NCBI RefSeq assembly: GCF_000331305.1
Contig: NZ_KB217478.1
Location: 1,905,679-1,969,678, forward strand
DNA from: Calothrix sp. PCC 7103
Lineage (GTDB): Bacteria > Cyanobacteriota > Cyanobacteriia > Cyanobacteriales > Nostocaceae
Length of the DNA stretch: 64,000 bases
Reading direction: 5' to 3'
The notes under the pieces are model-generated. The model searched no databases and was not told where the DNA came from. It was given only the letters and a program-made list of their open reading frames with translations. This document shows, piece by piece, positions 18,333 through 27,302 of this stretch (within the stretch, counting starts at the first letter, position 1; each line of letters starts with the position of its first letter). A program made the translations under genes and the position numbers.

Positions 18333-19583
18333 CTACTTGAGGATTTCGTAGAGTTTGTCTTCAAATTTTTGCATACAAGCTGACCAGTCAAATTGGAGTA
18401 TAGACTCGCGTGCTTGTTGTTTCATTTGCGCTTTTAACTCTGGGTTAGAAAGAATGGCAATCACTTTGTTGGCAAAGTCTACGGGGTCATTCGCTTCTGC
18501 AAGAAAACCATTGACTCCTGGGGTTACTTGTTCGGATGTTGAAGGAGCGTTTGCTAAAACAATGGGTGTTCCCGATGCTAGCGCTTCGTTATTGGAAGTA
18601 CAGAAGTTTTCGGTAGTTGATGGGTTGACAAATACATCTGCGCGTGCATACCATCCCAGTAATTCGGCGCCGTATGATTCACCCCAAATAGTGATACCAT
18701 CGTACTTTTGTGCTAGGGTGCGAACTTCTTCGTCTAGTGGGCCACTACCAATTATTACCAAATGAACATCAGGAATTTTTGCAGCTATATGTGGAAATGC
18801 TTCAATAAGTTGGGTGACGTTCTTTTCGGCAGTAATTCTACCCACGAATAATAATGTGGGTCGTTTGTCGTCGGGTATAGGGTCGTGAACAATATTTGCA
18901 GGTTGAAACTTTTGACAGTCAACACCTTGATAAGGTACATATTCGCTGCGCTGTGATTTAAATTCTTGGTAGCGAGCTAACTGTTCGCGCGATGAGAAAA
19001 AATTATAGTCATAAGCTTCACTAAATTTCTTGATGGTTATTGGTAGAATTGGGCGCACTAAGTTAAAGAATTTATCACCTAAGTAATATTTAATATAAGC
19101 GACTATATCAGTATGGAATAATGAAACTGTTGGTGTACCAGTTAACTTACCATATTCGGCGCCGATAGGACGACCGTAGCCTTGAAGATATAATGAATAA
19201 AATCCTCGTAATTGTGCCGCTTCTTCGATTACTACAACATCAGGTTTAAATTGTTTTAATAACTCAGTATCACTCCAATACCGATAACTTAATGCTTGAG
19301 GAAGTGATTTATAAAATATGAGAGGTTGAGTAGGAAAAGCATAATGTGAAAAATTCGGGAAAGATTTAACTTGCTCAAGTCCCGGCATTGAACGCTTAGA
19401 TAACTTTTGGGGATATTTATCATTACACTCTGGATGTATAAGAAAAACACTGTGTCCTTGCTTGAGTAACCAATGAACTCGGTGGTGTACACCAATTGAA
19501 ACTCCCGTTAAAAAAGGAGCATACAAACTAGTAATTATTGCAATTCTAAGTGGTCGCTTACTCATCATATTAACACTATTCAT
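18333..19583 (-). CDS. hglT: GT4 glycosyltransferase in the hglT position (heterocyst glycolipid glucosyltransferase candidate)
   Basis: 416 residues with a GT-B fold of family GT4. The N-terminal RIAIITSLYAPFLTGVSIGVHHR and the C-terminal LLFVGRITAEKNV, VIIGSGPLDEEVR and NPSTTENFCTSNNEALASGTPIV (E-x7-E type) blocks are seen. The architecture resembles SqdX-type lipid glycosyltransferases. In Anabaena PCC 7120 the heterocyst glycolipid glucosyltransferase HglT (all5341) is a GT4 protein encoded between the cpcT region and the hgd genes, which is exactly this position. It would transfer sugar to the long-chain diol or triol at the cytoplasmic membrane. Assignment rests on family and synteny, so the sugar specificity remains inferred. 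Confidence 0.8.
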   Translation of the reverse strand: MNSVNMMSKRPLRIAIITSLYAPFLTGVSIGVHHRVHWLLKQGHSVFLIHPECNDKYPQKLSKRSMPGLEQVKSFPNFSHYAFPTQPLIFYKSLPQALSYRYWSDTELLKQFKPDVVVIEEAAQLRGFYSLYLQGYGRPIGAEYGKLTGTPTVSLFHTDIVAYIKYYLGDKFFNLVRPILPITIKKFSEAYDYNFFSSREQLARYQEFKSQRSEYVPYQGVDCQKFQPANIVHDPIPDDKRPTLLFVGRITAEKNVTQLIEAFPHIAAKIPDVHLVIIGSGPLDEEVRTLAQKYDGITIWGESYGAELLGWYARADVFVNPSTTENFCTSNNEALASGTPIVLANAPSTSEQVTPGVNGFLAEANDPVDFANKVIAILSNPELKAQMKQQARESILQFDWSACMQKFEDKLYEILK

Positions 19584-19911
19584 ATATCAACAACTTTTCC
19601 GTGTATAAATATAACGTAGGTTGGGTGGAGGCTTTGCCTAACCCAACATACATATCTTAATTAAGTAACATTCCACCCTACTGATATATTAATTGTTAAT
19701 TAAAAAAGAATTGAATTATTGGCAACAATGTTTATATTGTACGAAACTTATATAGTTAGTGATTAACTGTTCATACTTTGTTTCGATTTGATTGGTGCAA
19801 TAAAGTATATTCAACAACAGAAATAATATTTGCATAAGTTAAATTAGCTATTAAATTCATCTAAAGAAATTCAATTTTTCATAACTTATCGCTTCAGTAA
19901 GACTAATAATT
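19584..19911. other. Divergent spacer between hglT-type gene and SDR gene
   Basis: 328 bp, strongly AT-rich. A hairpin of the GTTGGGTT family lies at about 19616-19648 (GTAGGTTGGGTGGAGG with CCTAACCCAAC). The rest should contain divergent promoters, but I see no distinctive operator. Confidence 0.5.
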
Positions 19912-20733
19912 ATGACAAGCATAACCGGAAAAAAGGTACTTTTGACAGGCGCCTCTGGAGGTATCGGTGTATATATAGCGCGTGCATTAGCCAAACAAGG
20001 AGCTAATGTCATCTGCGTAGCACGTTCAGAAGCTGCACTCTCAAAAGTAGTTACAGAGATAAAACTAAGTGGTGGGAAAGCAACTAGTTTTCCATTTGAT
20101 ATTAGTAAACTCGAAGAATTACCTAACTTAATCGAGCAAATTACTCAAACTGTCGGGGGAGTCGATATTTTGATTAATAACGCTGCTATCGAAAAATACT
20201 CTGCATTTCAGAATTATTGCTTAGATGATATTCGTTCGATTTTAACAACCAATTTAATGGCAGGAATGGAGTTGACGCGGTTATTACTACCTGGAATGAT
20301 CGCGCGTGATAGCGGTCATGTAGTGAATATATCTTCAGGTTCGGGTAAAAAGGGGGCGCCATATAACGGCATTTACTCAGCTACTAAAGCTGGGTTAATT
20401 ATGTGGACAGATTCTTTACGTCAAGAACTAGCGGGTAGCAATGTTCGTGCAACAGTAGTTTGTCCTGGATATACCAATGCGGGAATGTTTTTGGCATTCG
20501 GTTTATCTGCACCAAAAATGGCGCGCGTTTCTGAGCCAACCGATGTAGCAAATGCAATATTACACGCAATTGAGCGGAATTATGGTGAAGTTATGCTAGA
20601 TGGCTTTTTGACTAAAATACTTTTTGCGTATATACAGCTTGTTCCTGATTTTGGTGACAGACTGTATAGATGGATTGGTTTAACTAAACTCAATCAAACA
20701 TGTGCTACTAACCGGATAGGAGCTAAAGGTTAA
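19912..20733 (+). CDS. Short-chain dehydrogenase/reductase, HetN-like, with RDSGH in place of the RGSGR motif
   Basis: 273 residues of classical SDR type: TGASGGIG (12-19), NNAA (89-92), catalytic Ser141/142, Tyr155 and Lys159 (YSATKAG). The protein aligns along its length with HetN as I remember it (VLLTGASxGxGVYIARALAK, LTRLLLPxM, GLIMWTDxxRQEL). HetN of Anabaena PCC 7120 carries the patterning pentapeptide RGSGR near residues 132-136. Here residues 132-136 read RDSGH. It is separated by 7 bp from a GMC oxidoreductase gene and lies in the glycolipid island. A ketoacyl or ketone reductase role in heterocyst lipid synthesis is likely. A signalling role is doubtful given the altered motif. Confidence 0.85.
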   Translation: MTSITGKKVLLTGASGGIGVYIARALAKQGANVICVARSEAALSKVVTEIKLSGGKATSFPFDISKLEELPNLIEQITQTVGGVDILINNAAIEKYSAFQNYCLDDIRSILTTNLMAGMELTRLLLPGMIARDSGHVVNISSGSGKKGAPYNGIYSATKAGLIMWTDSLRQELAGSNVRATVVCPGYTNAGMFLAFGLSAPKMARVSEPTDVANAILHAIERNYGEVMLDGFLTKILFAYIQLVPDFGDRLYRWIGLTKLNQTCATNRIGAKG

Positions 20734-20740
20734 AAAGCAT

Positions 20741-22276
20741 ATGAACAATAATCATTATGATGTAATTATTGTTGGTACAGGCGCCGGTGGAGCTACTTTA
20801 GCTTATCAACTGGCGCCAAGCGGCAAGAGAATTTTAGTACTCGAACGTGGTGATTTTTTACCAAGAGAAAAAGCAAACTGGAATCCGCAACAAGTTTTAC
20901 AAGCAGCTACTTATCGTAACGGTGATATTTGGTATGATAAACACGGTAAGCCTATAAACACCCATGCACATTATTATGTTGGTGGAAATACCAAGTTTTA
21001 CGGTGGCGCCTTATTTAGATTCCGTGAAAAAGATTTTGAGCAAGTCACTCACCACGATGGTGTTTCTCCAGAGTGGATATTAAAATATCGTGATTTGGCG
21101 CCTTATTATACTCAAGCAGAAAAACTCTATGAAGTACATGGACAGCGAGGTTTAGACCCAACTGAACCATTACAAGAAGCTTACCCCTTTCCTGCTATTA
21201 CCCATGAACCTCATATTCAAGCTATCTATGAGGGTTTAAAAGATAAAAACTTTCATCCTTTCTATCTACCCCTATCAATCAAACTTAATCAAACCAATTC
21301 GTTACTAAGTGCTTGTATTCGCTGTGACACATGCGATGGTTTTCCGTGTTTTCTCAACGCCAAAGCTGACGCGGATATTAACTGTATGCGTCCAGCAATG
21401 AAACATTCAAATGTAACTTTAATAACTCGTGCAAAAGTTACACACTTACATACTAGTGCCTCTGGGAGAGAAGTTACTGGTGTTAATGTAGAAGTTGCCG
21501 GAGAACCAAGATATTACTCAGCCAATATAGTTGTACTTGCTTGCGGCGCCGTTAATAGTGCGATTTTGCTGTTAAAATCTGCTAACTACCAACACCCAAA
21601 GGGGTTAGCGAATAGCTCAGGTTTAGTTGGACGGAATTACATGGCACATAAGTTTGGAGTCGTTTTAGCATTATCAACACAACCGAATCCGACAGTATTT
21701 CAAAAAACAATGGGATTCAATGATTTTTACTGGGGTGAGCAAGATTTTCCATATCCAATGGGTAGCGTACAGATGCTAGGTAACATTCATAAAGAAAGAG
21801 TGCTTGCCAATGCTTCATTTCTACCTCGCTTTATAGCAGAAAAAATTGTAAATCATTGTGTCCCTTGGTTACTGATAACAGAAGACCTACCTGATTCTAA
21901 AAATCGTGTTTATCTCAAAAATGGTAAAATCCGTTTGGACTATACCAGTAATAATAATAAAGCATTTAACCGTTTGATGAAACGCTGGGTTGAAGTTTTA
22001 AAATCTATTGAGGACAGATATAAATCAAGACAAATATCTATATATCATGCCGAGAAAATGTCTATAAAAGAAGTCGGGCATCAATGTGGTACATGTAGAT
22101 TTGGGGAAGACCCTCAAACTTCGGTACTCGATATTAATTGCCGCACACATGATATTAATAATCTTTATGTTGTAGATAGCAGCTTTTTCCCATCGAGTAC
22201 TGCAATCAATCCATCATTAACTATTATGGCAAATGCTTTGCGTGTAGGAGAACATTTACTTACTAGGTTGACATAA
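20741..22276 (+). CDS. GMC-family FAD-dependent oxidoreductase
   Basis: 511 residues. The FAD-binding GTGAGG (12-17) and LVLERG are at the N-terminus, GNTKFYGGALFRFRE is the second GMC block, and the C-terminal block contains HQCGTCRFG and SSTAINPSLTIMANALRVGEH, with the usual His and Asn. A cysteine cluster (ACIRCDTCDGFPCF) lies in the middle, as in several choline-dehydrogenase-like bacterial GMC enzymes. These oxidise alcohols with FAD. It starts 7 bp after the SDR stop, so the two are co-transcribed. Within the glycolipid island, an alcohol-to-ketone oxidation on the glycolipid aglycone is plausible but unproven. Confidence 0.88.
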   Translation: MNNNHYDVIIVGTGAGGATLAYQLAPSGKRILVLERGDFLPREKANWNPQQVLQAATYRNGDIWYDKHGKPINTHAHYYVGGNTKFYGGALFRFREKDFEQVTHHDGVSPEWILKYRDLAPYYTQAEKLYEVHGQRGLDPTEPLQEAYPFPAITHEPHIQAIYEGLKDKNFHPFYLPLSIKLNQTNSLLSACIRCDTCDGFPCFLNAKADADINCMRPAMKHSNVTLITRAKVTHLHTSASGREVTGVNVEVAGEPRYYSANIVVLACGAVNSAILLLKSANYQHPKGLANSSGLVGRNYMAHKFGVVLALSTQPNPTVFQKTMGFNDFYWGEQDFPYPMGSVQMLGNIHKERVLANASFLPRFIAEKIVNHCVPWLLITEDLPDSKNRVYLKNGKIRLDYTSNNNKAFNRLMKRWVEVLKSIEDRYKSRQISIYHAEKMSIKEVGHQCGTCRFGEDPQTSVLDINCRTHDINNLYVVDSSFFPSSTAINPSLTIMANALRVGEHLLTRLT

Positions 22277-22327
22277 ATATAGTAGGGAGTCGTATGGTGG
22301 GTATTGCCCACCTTACTTACTCTGAAT

Positions 22328-22362
22328 AAATCATCCGCTACATCCGTTTAATCTGTTGCCTA
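22328..22362. repeat. ATCCGTT-type repeat at the 3' end of the DUF2141 gene
   Basis: AATCATCCGCTACATCCGTT followed by TAATCTGTTGCC is a degenerate unit of the CAACGGAT family, next to the stop codon at 22360, between convergent genes. Confidence 0.6.
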
Positions 22363-22821
22363 ATCTAGCGAATACTTCATTTTAATATTAATGGTTGTGC
22401 TTTTATCGAGTAAAAAGCTAGCATCTTTAAATTTTGGTATACCTGTTGTGACTGATACGGTTGGGTTACGAGAAATACCAAATCCTTCTGTAGGGATACC
22501 TAACCAATCTGTATGAAGTTTAGCGTCTCCATTTTCATCGTCTATTACAGCTACAGCGTATTTTCCTGGTTTTAAACCGTGGAACTGTTTTTTTACGACA
22601 TTACCTGTAATTGGAGTACAACCACTTTGCACCTCACCTTTTTTATCTAAAGGAAATCCTTGTTCGTTAGAAAAAACTCGTAAGCAAACACGACTTTTGT
22701 GTTGACGTACTCCATTTACTACTACTGTTAGCGTTGGAGTTTCTAAGGCATTCGCAATATTAGTCATGTTAAATGCTGCTATGGTGACTAACGAATAAAT
22801 ACTCCATATCATTATTTTCAT
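22360..22821 (-). CDS. Exported DUF2141 protein
   Basis: Start placed at 22821 because an AAAGGTG ribosome-binding site precedes that ATG. A start at 22860 would lie in the repeat element next door and lacks such a site. About 153 residues. The signal peptide is MKIMIWSIYSLVTIAAFNMTNIANA. The mature part has VCLRVFSNEQGFPLD, HGLKPGKYAVAVIDDENGDAKL and IPTEGFGISRNP, typical of DUF2141 proteins, small beta-sandwich periplasmic proteins of unknown function. It lies between the GMC oxidoreductase and a long glycosyltransferase. Any link to the glycolipid layer is only positional. Confidence 0.85.
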   Translation of the reverse strand: MKIMIWSIYSLVTIAAFNMTNIANALETPTLTVVVNGVRQHKSRVCLRVFSNEQGFPLDKKGEVQSGCTPITGNVVKKQFHGLKPGKYAVAVIDDENGDAKLHTDWLGIPTEGFGISRNPTVSVTTGIPKFKDASFLLDKSTTINIKMKYSLD

Positions 22822-22854
22822 ATTTTTCACCTTTAACTTAATTATGTAACAAAA

Positions 22855-23009
22855 TGTCATGCTGAACGCAGTGTAATCCGAAGGATTTCCCCAAGGGTAG
22901 CATCTTATTAAGTATCAAAATGTATTTAAATTCTTCCCTACCCTACCCTACGGGAAAACTACCCTTCGGGAAAACTACGTTTACGTTTACGCTACGCTCA
23001 GAATGACAT
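22855..23009. repeat. Miniature inverted-repeat element with nested TTTTCCCG-type repeats
   Basis: Starts TGTCATGCTGAACGCAGTG and ends CGCTCAGAATGACA. At 155 bp it is about twice the length of the copy at 16207. The extra DNA includes CCCTACGGGAAAACTACCC and CTTCGGGAAAACTACG units, the reverse complement of the insert seen at 47471 and 58760. Confidence 0.8.
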
Positions 23010-23061
23010 ATGTAATTGTAATTTTGTGTTATATGATTACAATTACAAGTACAATTACAAA

Positions 23062-24966
23062 TTAAAAGTATGAGTGCTGTTTTTTGTTATATGAGGTATA
23101 GAATGATTTCCAATCATTGAGATATATGTAACGTAGCAACTGCCATGTTCCTTCTGAGCCAAATTGACCTAGTTGTGCTAACTTAGATGCATGTTCGGAC
23201 ATTTTTGCTGAAGTCGATTCTGGTATAACTGCCATACAATACATTGCACATAGTAAAGATTTTTGTACGGATTCCATAACTGTATTATTTGTCAATAGGG
23301 TTGATAAACCTCTATCATCAGAATAATCAGGAATACATAAACCGTTGAGGGCAACAGTGAAGTTATTAGTAGCGTTTACAATTAAATCTTCGATTGTTCT
23401 GGCTATTTGTTCGTCTTTTTGAATCTTGAAGTTGCCAATTCTGTCTCCTGGACAGTAAAAATGTCTCCTAGTTCCTTTTTCCATTGCAACTAATGGGACT
23501 CCACAAGCTGCTGCTTCTTCGTGAGTAATGCCATATGTTTCTGTGTCTGAAGCGCTGACAAAGAAACCATGACGCAAACGAACGAAGTTATATATGCTTG
23601 GTAAGAGATGATTTGGAACTAATCCTGTGACTGTTACGCTGTCTCCAAATCTTTTTTCTAACTCAGATGCAGCATATCCGGCGCCGATAAAGATAAAATG
23701 AACTTTATCTTTCATGCCTTTACACTGAAGCAACTGTTCATAAACATTCATCAAAATCGAAATATTCTTCTCGTCGCTTAACCGACCGACGTATAAAATA
23801 CATCTTTTGGATATTTTCTCTGGGTTCGTGGCAATATCAATTAATGCCAAAGCGCTTTTATTAGAAAGCATTTCTAATTCACGTGCGTAGTTGACTCGTT
23901 CGACAAAAGTCTCTACAGATGGTTGATAAACCTTAAACCGCGATAAATCACATCCTAATGGTAGCTCCCAAACAGGCGCCTTGATACAATATCTAGCTAT
24001 ATCCTCTGGTCGTGAAATAGTCACAGCATCGCAACGATTAACAAAAAGAGATACCTGTCGTTTGAGAAGAAATCTTAAAATATTAGCTAGAAGACCACCA
24101 ACACCAACTAATGGGCTTTTTGGACATTCATTGCCTCTTCTAATAAAATCGTATGTTAGTTGTATTAAATTATGCGACCTTGAATGTCTAAGATGGTTTA
24201 CATACTTACCAATTTCTACTTCTAACTGCTTATACTTATCAGGAAATATAAATTTGGCTATAATTTTTACAGCTTTGACTATTGAATCTTGCAGTATTCC
24301 CAGTAATTCAAATAATCGAAAGAACAAAAATGCAGATAAACCAGATTGTAAGTAAGTCCAAAATTTAAATAAGAATGTTATACTCAAGTATTTTAACTTG
24401 GTTGATGCATAAATACCACCTCTCGCGCTTTCTATAATTATTTTTAATATAAATGTTGAATCTATAAGCTTATAAAAGTCCAAAATAATACTTCTAAGAT
24501 AATTTGGAAAATAAGTATCTACTTCGGTGAATACTGTATTGACTAATTTAACTTTTTTACCTTTAGATTTCATAAATTTAGCAGCTATATATCCTGAAGT
24601 TTCAGTAGCTGTAAAAGTTCCAAATGTATGAATTATATCAGGGTCTTCTTTAATAATATCTTGAATTAAACTAGGATGGATTGGAATTAAATCAACTAAG
24701 AAGGGGAAAACACTGGGTGGAGATAATGGGAAAAGCGCGCGAGTAGTAATATTAGGTTTACTTTGTTTAATGGTAACGTTAGAAAAGGGATGATATTGCT
24801 GTGTTTTTGTACCTAGACAGTAAACTATTAACTCAATATCAATATCTTTTGCTGATTGGTTAATCCAGTCATTGACCATTTGTTGGAAACCAGTAGTACT
24901 ACCTTCAACGGCGCCAGTCCCAAGATAATCAGCGCACAGCACAACTTTGATTTTATTTGAATCCAT
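23062..24966 (-). CDS. Large GT4-type glycosyltransferase
   Basis: 634 residues, about 200 more than usual for GT4. The N-terminal donor-independent half starts KVVLCADYLGTGAVEGSTTGFQQMV and includes DIIHTFGTFTATETSG. A hydrophobic, helical insertion (about 165-290, with LSITFLFKFWTYLQSGLSAFLFFRLFELLG) may attach to the membrane. The C-terminal half has CILYVGRLSDEKNIS, IFIGAGYAASELEKRFG and FVSASDTETYGITHEEAAACGVPLVAMEKG. It would transfer a sugar from a nucleotide donor to a lipid or polysaccharide. Placed between DUF2141 and hgdA inside the glycolipid island, it may add or alter a headgroup or make envelope polysaccharide. The acceptor cannot be read from the sequence. Confidence 0.8.
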   Translation of the reverse strand: MDSNKIKVVLCADYLGTGAVEGSTTGFQQMVNDWINQSAKDIDIELIVYCLGTKTQQYHPFSNVTIKQSKPNITTRALFPLSPPSVFPFLVDLIPIHPSLIQDIIKEDPDIIHTFGTFTATETSGYIAAKFMKSKGKKVKLVNTVFTEVDTYFPNYLRSIILDFYKLIDSTFILKIIIESARGGIYASTKLKYLSITFLFKFWTYLQSGLSAFLFFRLFELLGILQDSIVKAVKIIAKFIFPDKYKQLEVEIGKYVNHLRHSRSHNLIQLTYDFIRRGNECPKSPLVGVGGLLANILRFLLKRQVSLFVNRCDAVTISRPEDIARYCIKAPVWELPLGCDLSRFKVYQPSVETFVERVNYARELEMLSNKSALALIDIATNPEKISKRCILYVGRLSDEKNISILMNVYEQLLQCKGMKDKVHFIFIGAGYAASELEKRFGDSVTVTGLVPNHLLPSIYNFVRLRHGFFVSASDTETYGITHEEAAACGVPLVAMEKGTRRHFYCPGDRIGNFKIQKDEQIARTIEDLIVNATNNFTVALNGLCIPDYSDDRGLSTLLTNNTVMESVQKSLLCAMYCMAVIPESTSAKMSEHASKLAQLGQFGSEGTWQLLRYIYLNDWKSFYTSYNKKQHSYF

Positions 24967-25006
24967 TATTAATCACACTTTTATTAATATTCAGATACTC
25001 TTTGTG

Positions 25007-25072
25007 TAATCTGTTTCTCTGTAGTAATATAAATTTTTCACCACAGAGGCACAGAGAAACAGAGGTAAGAAA
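25007..25072. repeat. CTCTGTG inverted repeat upstream of the large GT4 gene
   Basis: CTGTTTCTCTGTAGT and ACCACAGAGGCACAGAGAAA can pair into a hairpin. They belong to the CTCTGTG repeat family of 1531 and 12037. Confidence 0.6.
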
Positions 25073-25129
25073 TGCTCAAGTTTTATGATGAAATAGAGTT
25101 ATAAGTGCTTTCTACTCAGCACTTTATAC

Positions 25130-26098
25130 TTATTGCTGTTGTAACCATTGTTTGGTTAGCTGCATACCCTCGTCGAGGTTGATTTTGGGTTGGTAATTTA
25201 GAAGGTTTTTCGCTTTGGCTATTGAATAAGCGTAGGGACGAGTCATAAAGTCCACTGACTCTGGTAATATGTCAGCTTCTTTACGAAAGAGTTTTTGTCC
25301 TTGATGACGCAGTTGCAAGAATAGTTTGATTTCGTCTTTGGGTAGTGAATATGGAGGCGCCAAGTTTACTGTTGCAGCCAAACGGGTAAAATATTCTTTC
25401 CAGGTGGTTTCACTTCCATCGGTGATGTTAAATATTTCGCCATATGGTTGTTTTTCAATGGCAAGAAATATCGCTTCCACAAGGTTATCTATATATACGT
25501 GGTTCATTACACCCTTGCCATCATTGACGCAAGCGAACATGTTTTGACGCATCATTGTGACGGGACGAACTACCCAAGGTATGCTACCTGGACCATATAC
25601 GTCTCCTGCACGAATAATAACTATCCCAAATGATGGGTCGTTAAATTTGAGAATGGCATCTTCTGCTTCAATTTTAGTTTGGCAGTAAGGGTTATTATCA
25701 CCCTTTAATTTACCGTCTTCAGCGATGTTATTCGAGTAGTCGAACCCATACACTAAAACGCTCGACATGTGAATAAAAGTTTTGGCGCCAGCTTTTTTCG
25801 CTGCACGTGCTAAAGTTACGGTACCATCGACGTTAACTTTCTGAAAGTCTTTGAGCTTACCTCCTTCTTTGGTAATTTCGGCTGCGTGTAAAACTATATC
25901 TACACCCTGACAAGCTTTTTCAAGGATTGCGGAGTCATTAATATCACCAGTAATTACGTCAATTCCTAGTTGGTTTTGTTTATTTTTATCTGGTGTTAAT
26001 TGAAATCCTTTGACTTTCATTCCTCGCTGAATTGCGAGTTCTGCCGCACGCTGTCCGATACATTCGTTGATGCCAGTGATAAGTATGGTTTGGTTCAT
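25130..26098 (-). CDS. hgdA: NAD-dependent epimerase/dehydratase-type protein, HgdA-like
   Basis: 322 residues of the extended SDR family. The Rossmann start is ILITGINECIGQRAAELA (less canonical than TGxxGxxG), with HAAEITKEGG and IHMSSVLVYGFDY, and the active-site Tyr and Lys in NPYCQTKIEAE. It lies 16 bp downstream of the DevC-like gene. The order DevB-like, DevC-like, epimerase is that of hgdB-hgdC-hgdA (all5347-all5345 in Anabaena PCC 7120), which are needed for laying down the heterocyst glycolipid layer. The chemical reaction of HgdA is not known to me. Confidence 0.82.
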   Translation of the reverse strand: MNQTILITGINECIGQRAAELAIQRGMKVKGFQLTPDKNKQNQLGIDVITGDINDSAILEKACQGVDIVLHAAEITKEGGKLKDFQKVNVDGTVTLARAAKKAGAKTFIHMSSVLVYGFDYSNNIAEDGKLKGDNNPYCQTKIEAEDAILKFNDPSFGIVIIRAGDVYGPGSIPWVVRPVTMMRQNMFACVNDGKGVMNHVYIDNLVEAIFLAIEKQPYGEIFNITDGSETTWKEYFTRLAATVNLAPPYSLPKDEIKLFLQLRHQGQKLFRKEADILPESVDFMTRPYAYSIAKAKNLLNYQPKINLDEGMQLTKQWLQQQ

Positions 26099-26114
26099 AA
26101 AAAAGAGTGATTTG

Positions 26115-27293
26115 TTAGAAGATATCGGCAGGGTCAGCTAGACGTAGTTTGTTAATGGCTAAAATACCAGAGATGAGACACATTAAGATTGTGGAAACGA
26201 ACACAATTACCGCATTTTGAAAGGTCATCATTATTGGTAATTTGGTTGTATCCATTGCAAAGTCATATAAGCCAAGAGAAAATATGAAGCCTGGAAGATA
26301 ACCTAAAATAGCTAAGATTATTGCTTGCTGCAAAACTACCGTTAATAAATAATTATTCTCGTAACCAATAGCTTTTAAAGTCGCATAAGCAACAAATTGG
26401 CTAGAAATATTGCTGTAAAGAATTTGATAGACTATTACTACCCCAACTACTGAACCCATTGTCAACATGAGGTTTAAAATAAAGCCTATAGGTGTTCTTG
26501 CAGCCCAATATTGCTTTTCGTAGCTATTAAATCCAAGTTTTGTGAAAACCCTTACATCACTAGGAAGGTTTTGACGTAGGTTTTTCAATACTTTTTCGGG
26601 GTCGGCGCCTTCTTTTAGAGTAATTGCACCTAAGTCTATTCTATCAGATGGACGACTAGCAAAAATCCTCAAAAAGGTTGAGTCGCTAACAATTAAATTT
26701 CCATCAACTCCAAACGAAGGACCAATACTAAATAAACCTCCAACTCTAACTCGATAACCAGTAGAGTTATTGAAAGGAAAAACTTCTACCATAACTGGAT
26801 TAGCTTTGCCTTGGCTAAATTGAAGAGGAATATCACCAAAGTAAGGTCGCGAGTCTCTGTCAAAAAGTATCACATCAGGAATTTTTAACTTATCTATATT
26901 ACCTTCAACTTCAGGAAGGTTAATTACGGATTTTCCTGGCTCTACTCCTATAACATATATTGGGTATTTTTCCCCAGTCACTTCATTTCTAAATTTGGCA
27001 AACTCCAAATACATTGGACTGACAGATTCGATGGTATCAAATCCTAATGCTTGATACAAACGCGCGCGGGGAAAACTTTGATTTGATGTTAGTGCTTTAT
27101 ACTGAGAACTAACTAGGAATAAATCACCTTGTAAGCGTTGATGAACTGCGGTAGCGCTCGAGTAAAGTGCGTCTTGAAAACCGAGTTGTACGAACATCAA
27201 TAATACAATAAATGCCATACCCGCAACAGCTACGGTGAAACGTCCTTTCTGCTGAATTAGCTGTAGCCAAGCTAGAGGAGTTTTAAAAACCAT
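26115..27293 (-). CDS. hgdC: DevC/HgdC-type ABC exporter permease
   Basis: 392 residues of the MacB/FtsX-like DevC family. There is one N-terminal membrane segment (about 18-40, GRFTVAVAGMAFIVLLMFVQ), a long periplasmic domain (about 45-265) and three C-terminal segments (about 270-300, 322-345 and 355-380). With the DevB-like protein 9 bp upstream it should form the inner-membrane part of a TolC-linked exporter for heterocyst glycolipid. No DevA-type ATPase is encoded next to it, so the ATPase must be supplied from elsewhere. This agrees with the hgdBC arrangement I recall in Anabaena. Confidence 0.88.
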   Translation of the reverse strand: MVFKTPLAWLQLIQQKGRFTVAVAGMAFIVLLMFVQLGFQDALYSSATAVHQRLQGDLFLVSSQYKALTSNQSFPRARLYQALGFDTIESVSPMYLEFAKFRNEVTGEKYPIYVIGVEPGKSVINLPEVEGNIDKLKIPDVILFDRDSRPYFGDIPLQFSQGKANPVMVEVFPFNNSTGYRVRVGGLFSIGPSFGVDGNLIVSDSTFLRIFASRPSDRIDLGAITLKEGADPEKVLKNLRQNLPSDVRVFTKLGFNSYEKQYWAARTPIGFILNLMLTMGSVVGVVIVYQILYSNISSQFVAYATLKAIGYENNYLLTVVLQQAIILAILGYLPGFIFSLGLYDFAMDTTKLPIMMTFQNAVIVFVSTILMCLISGILAINKLRLADPADIF

Positions 27294-27302
27294 TATTTCA
27301 AG

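Noticed and set aside
18355-18765. Antisense frame of 136 codons within the hglT-type gene
   Set aside because: Shadow of the glycosyltransferase coding strand; no start signal and no family features.
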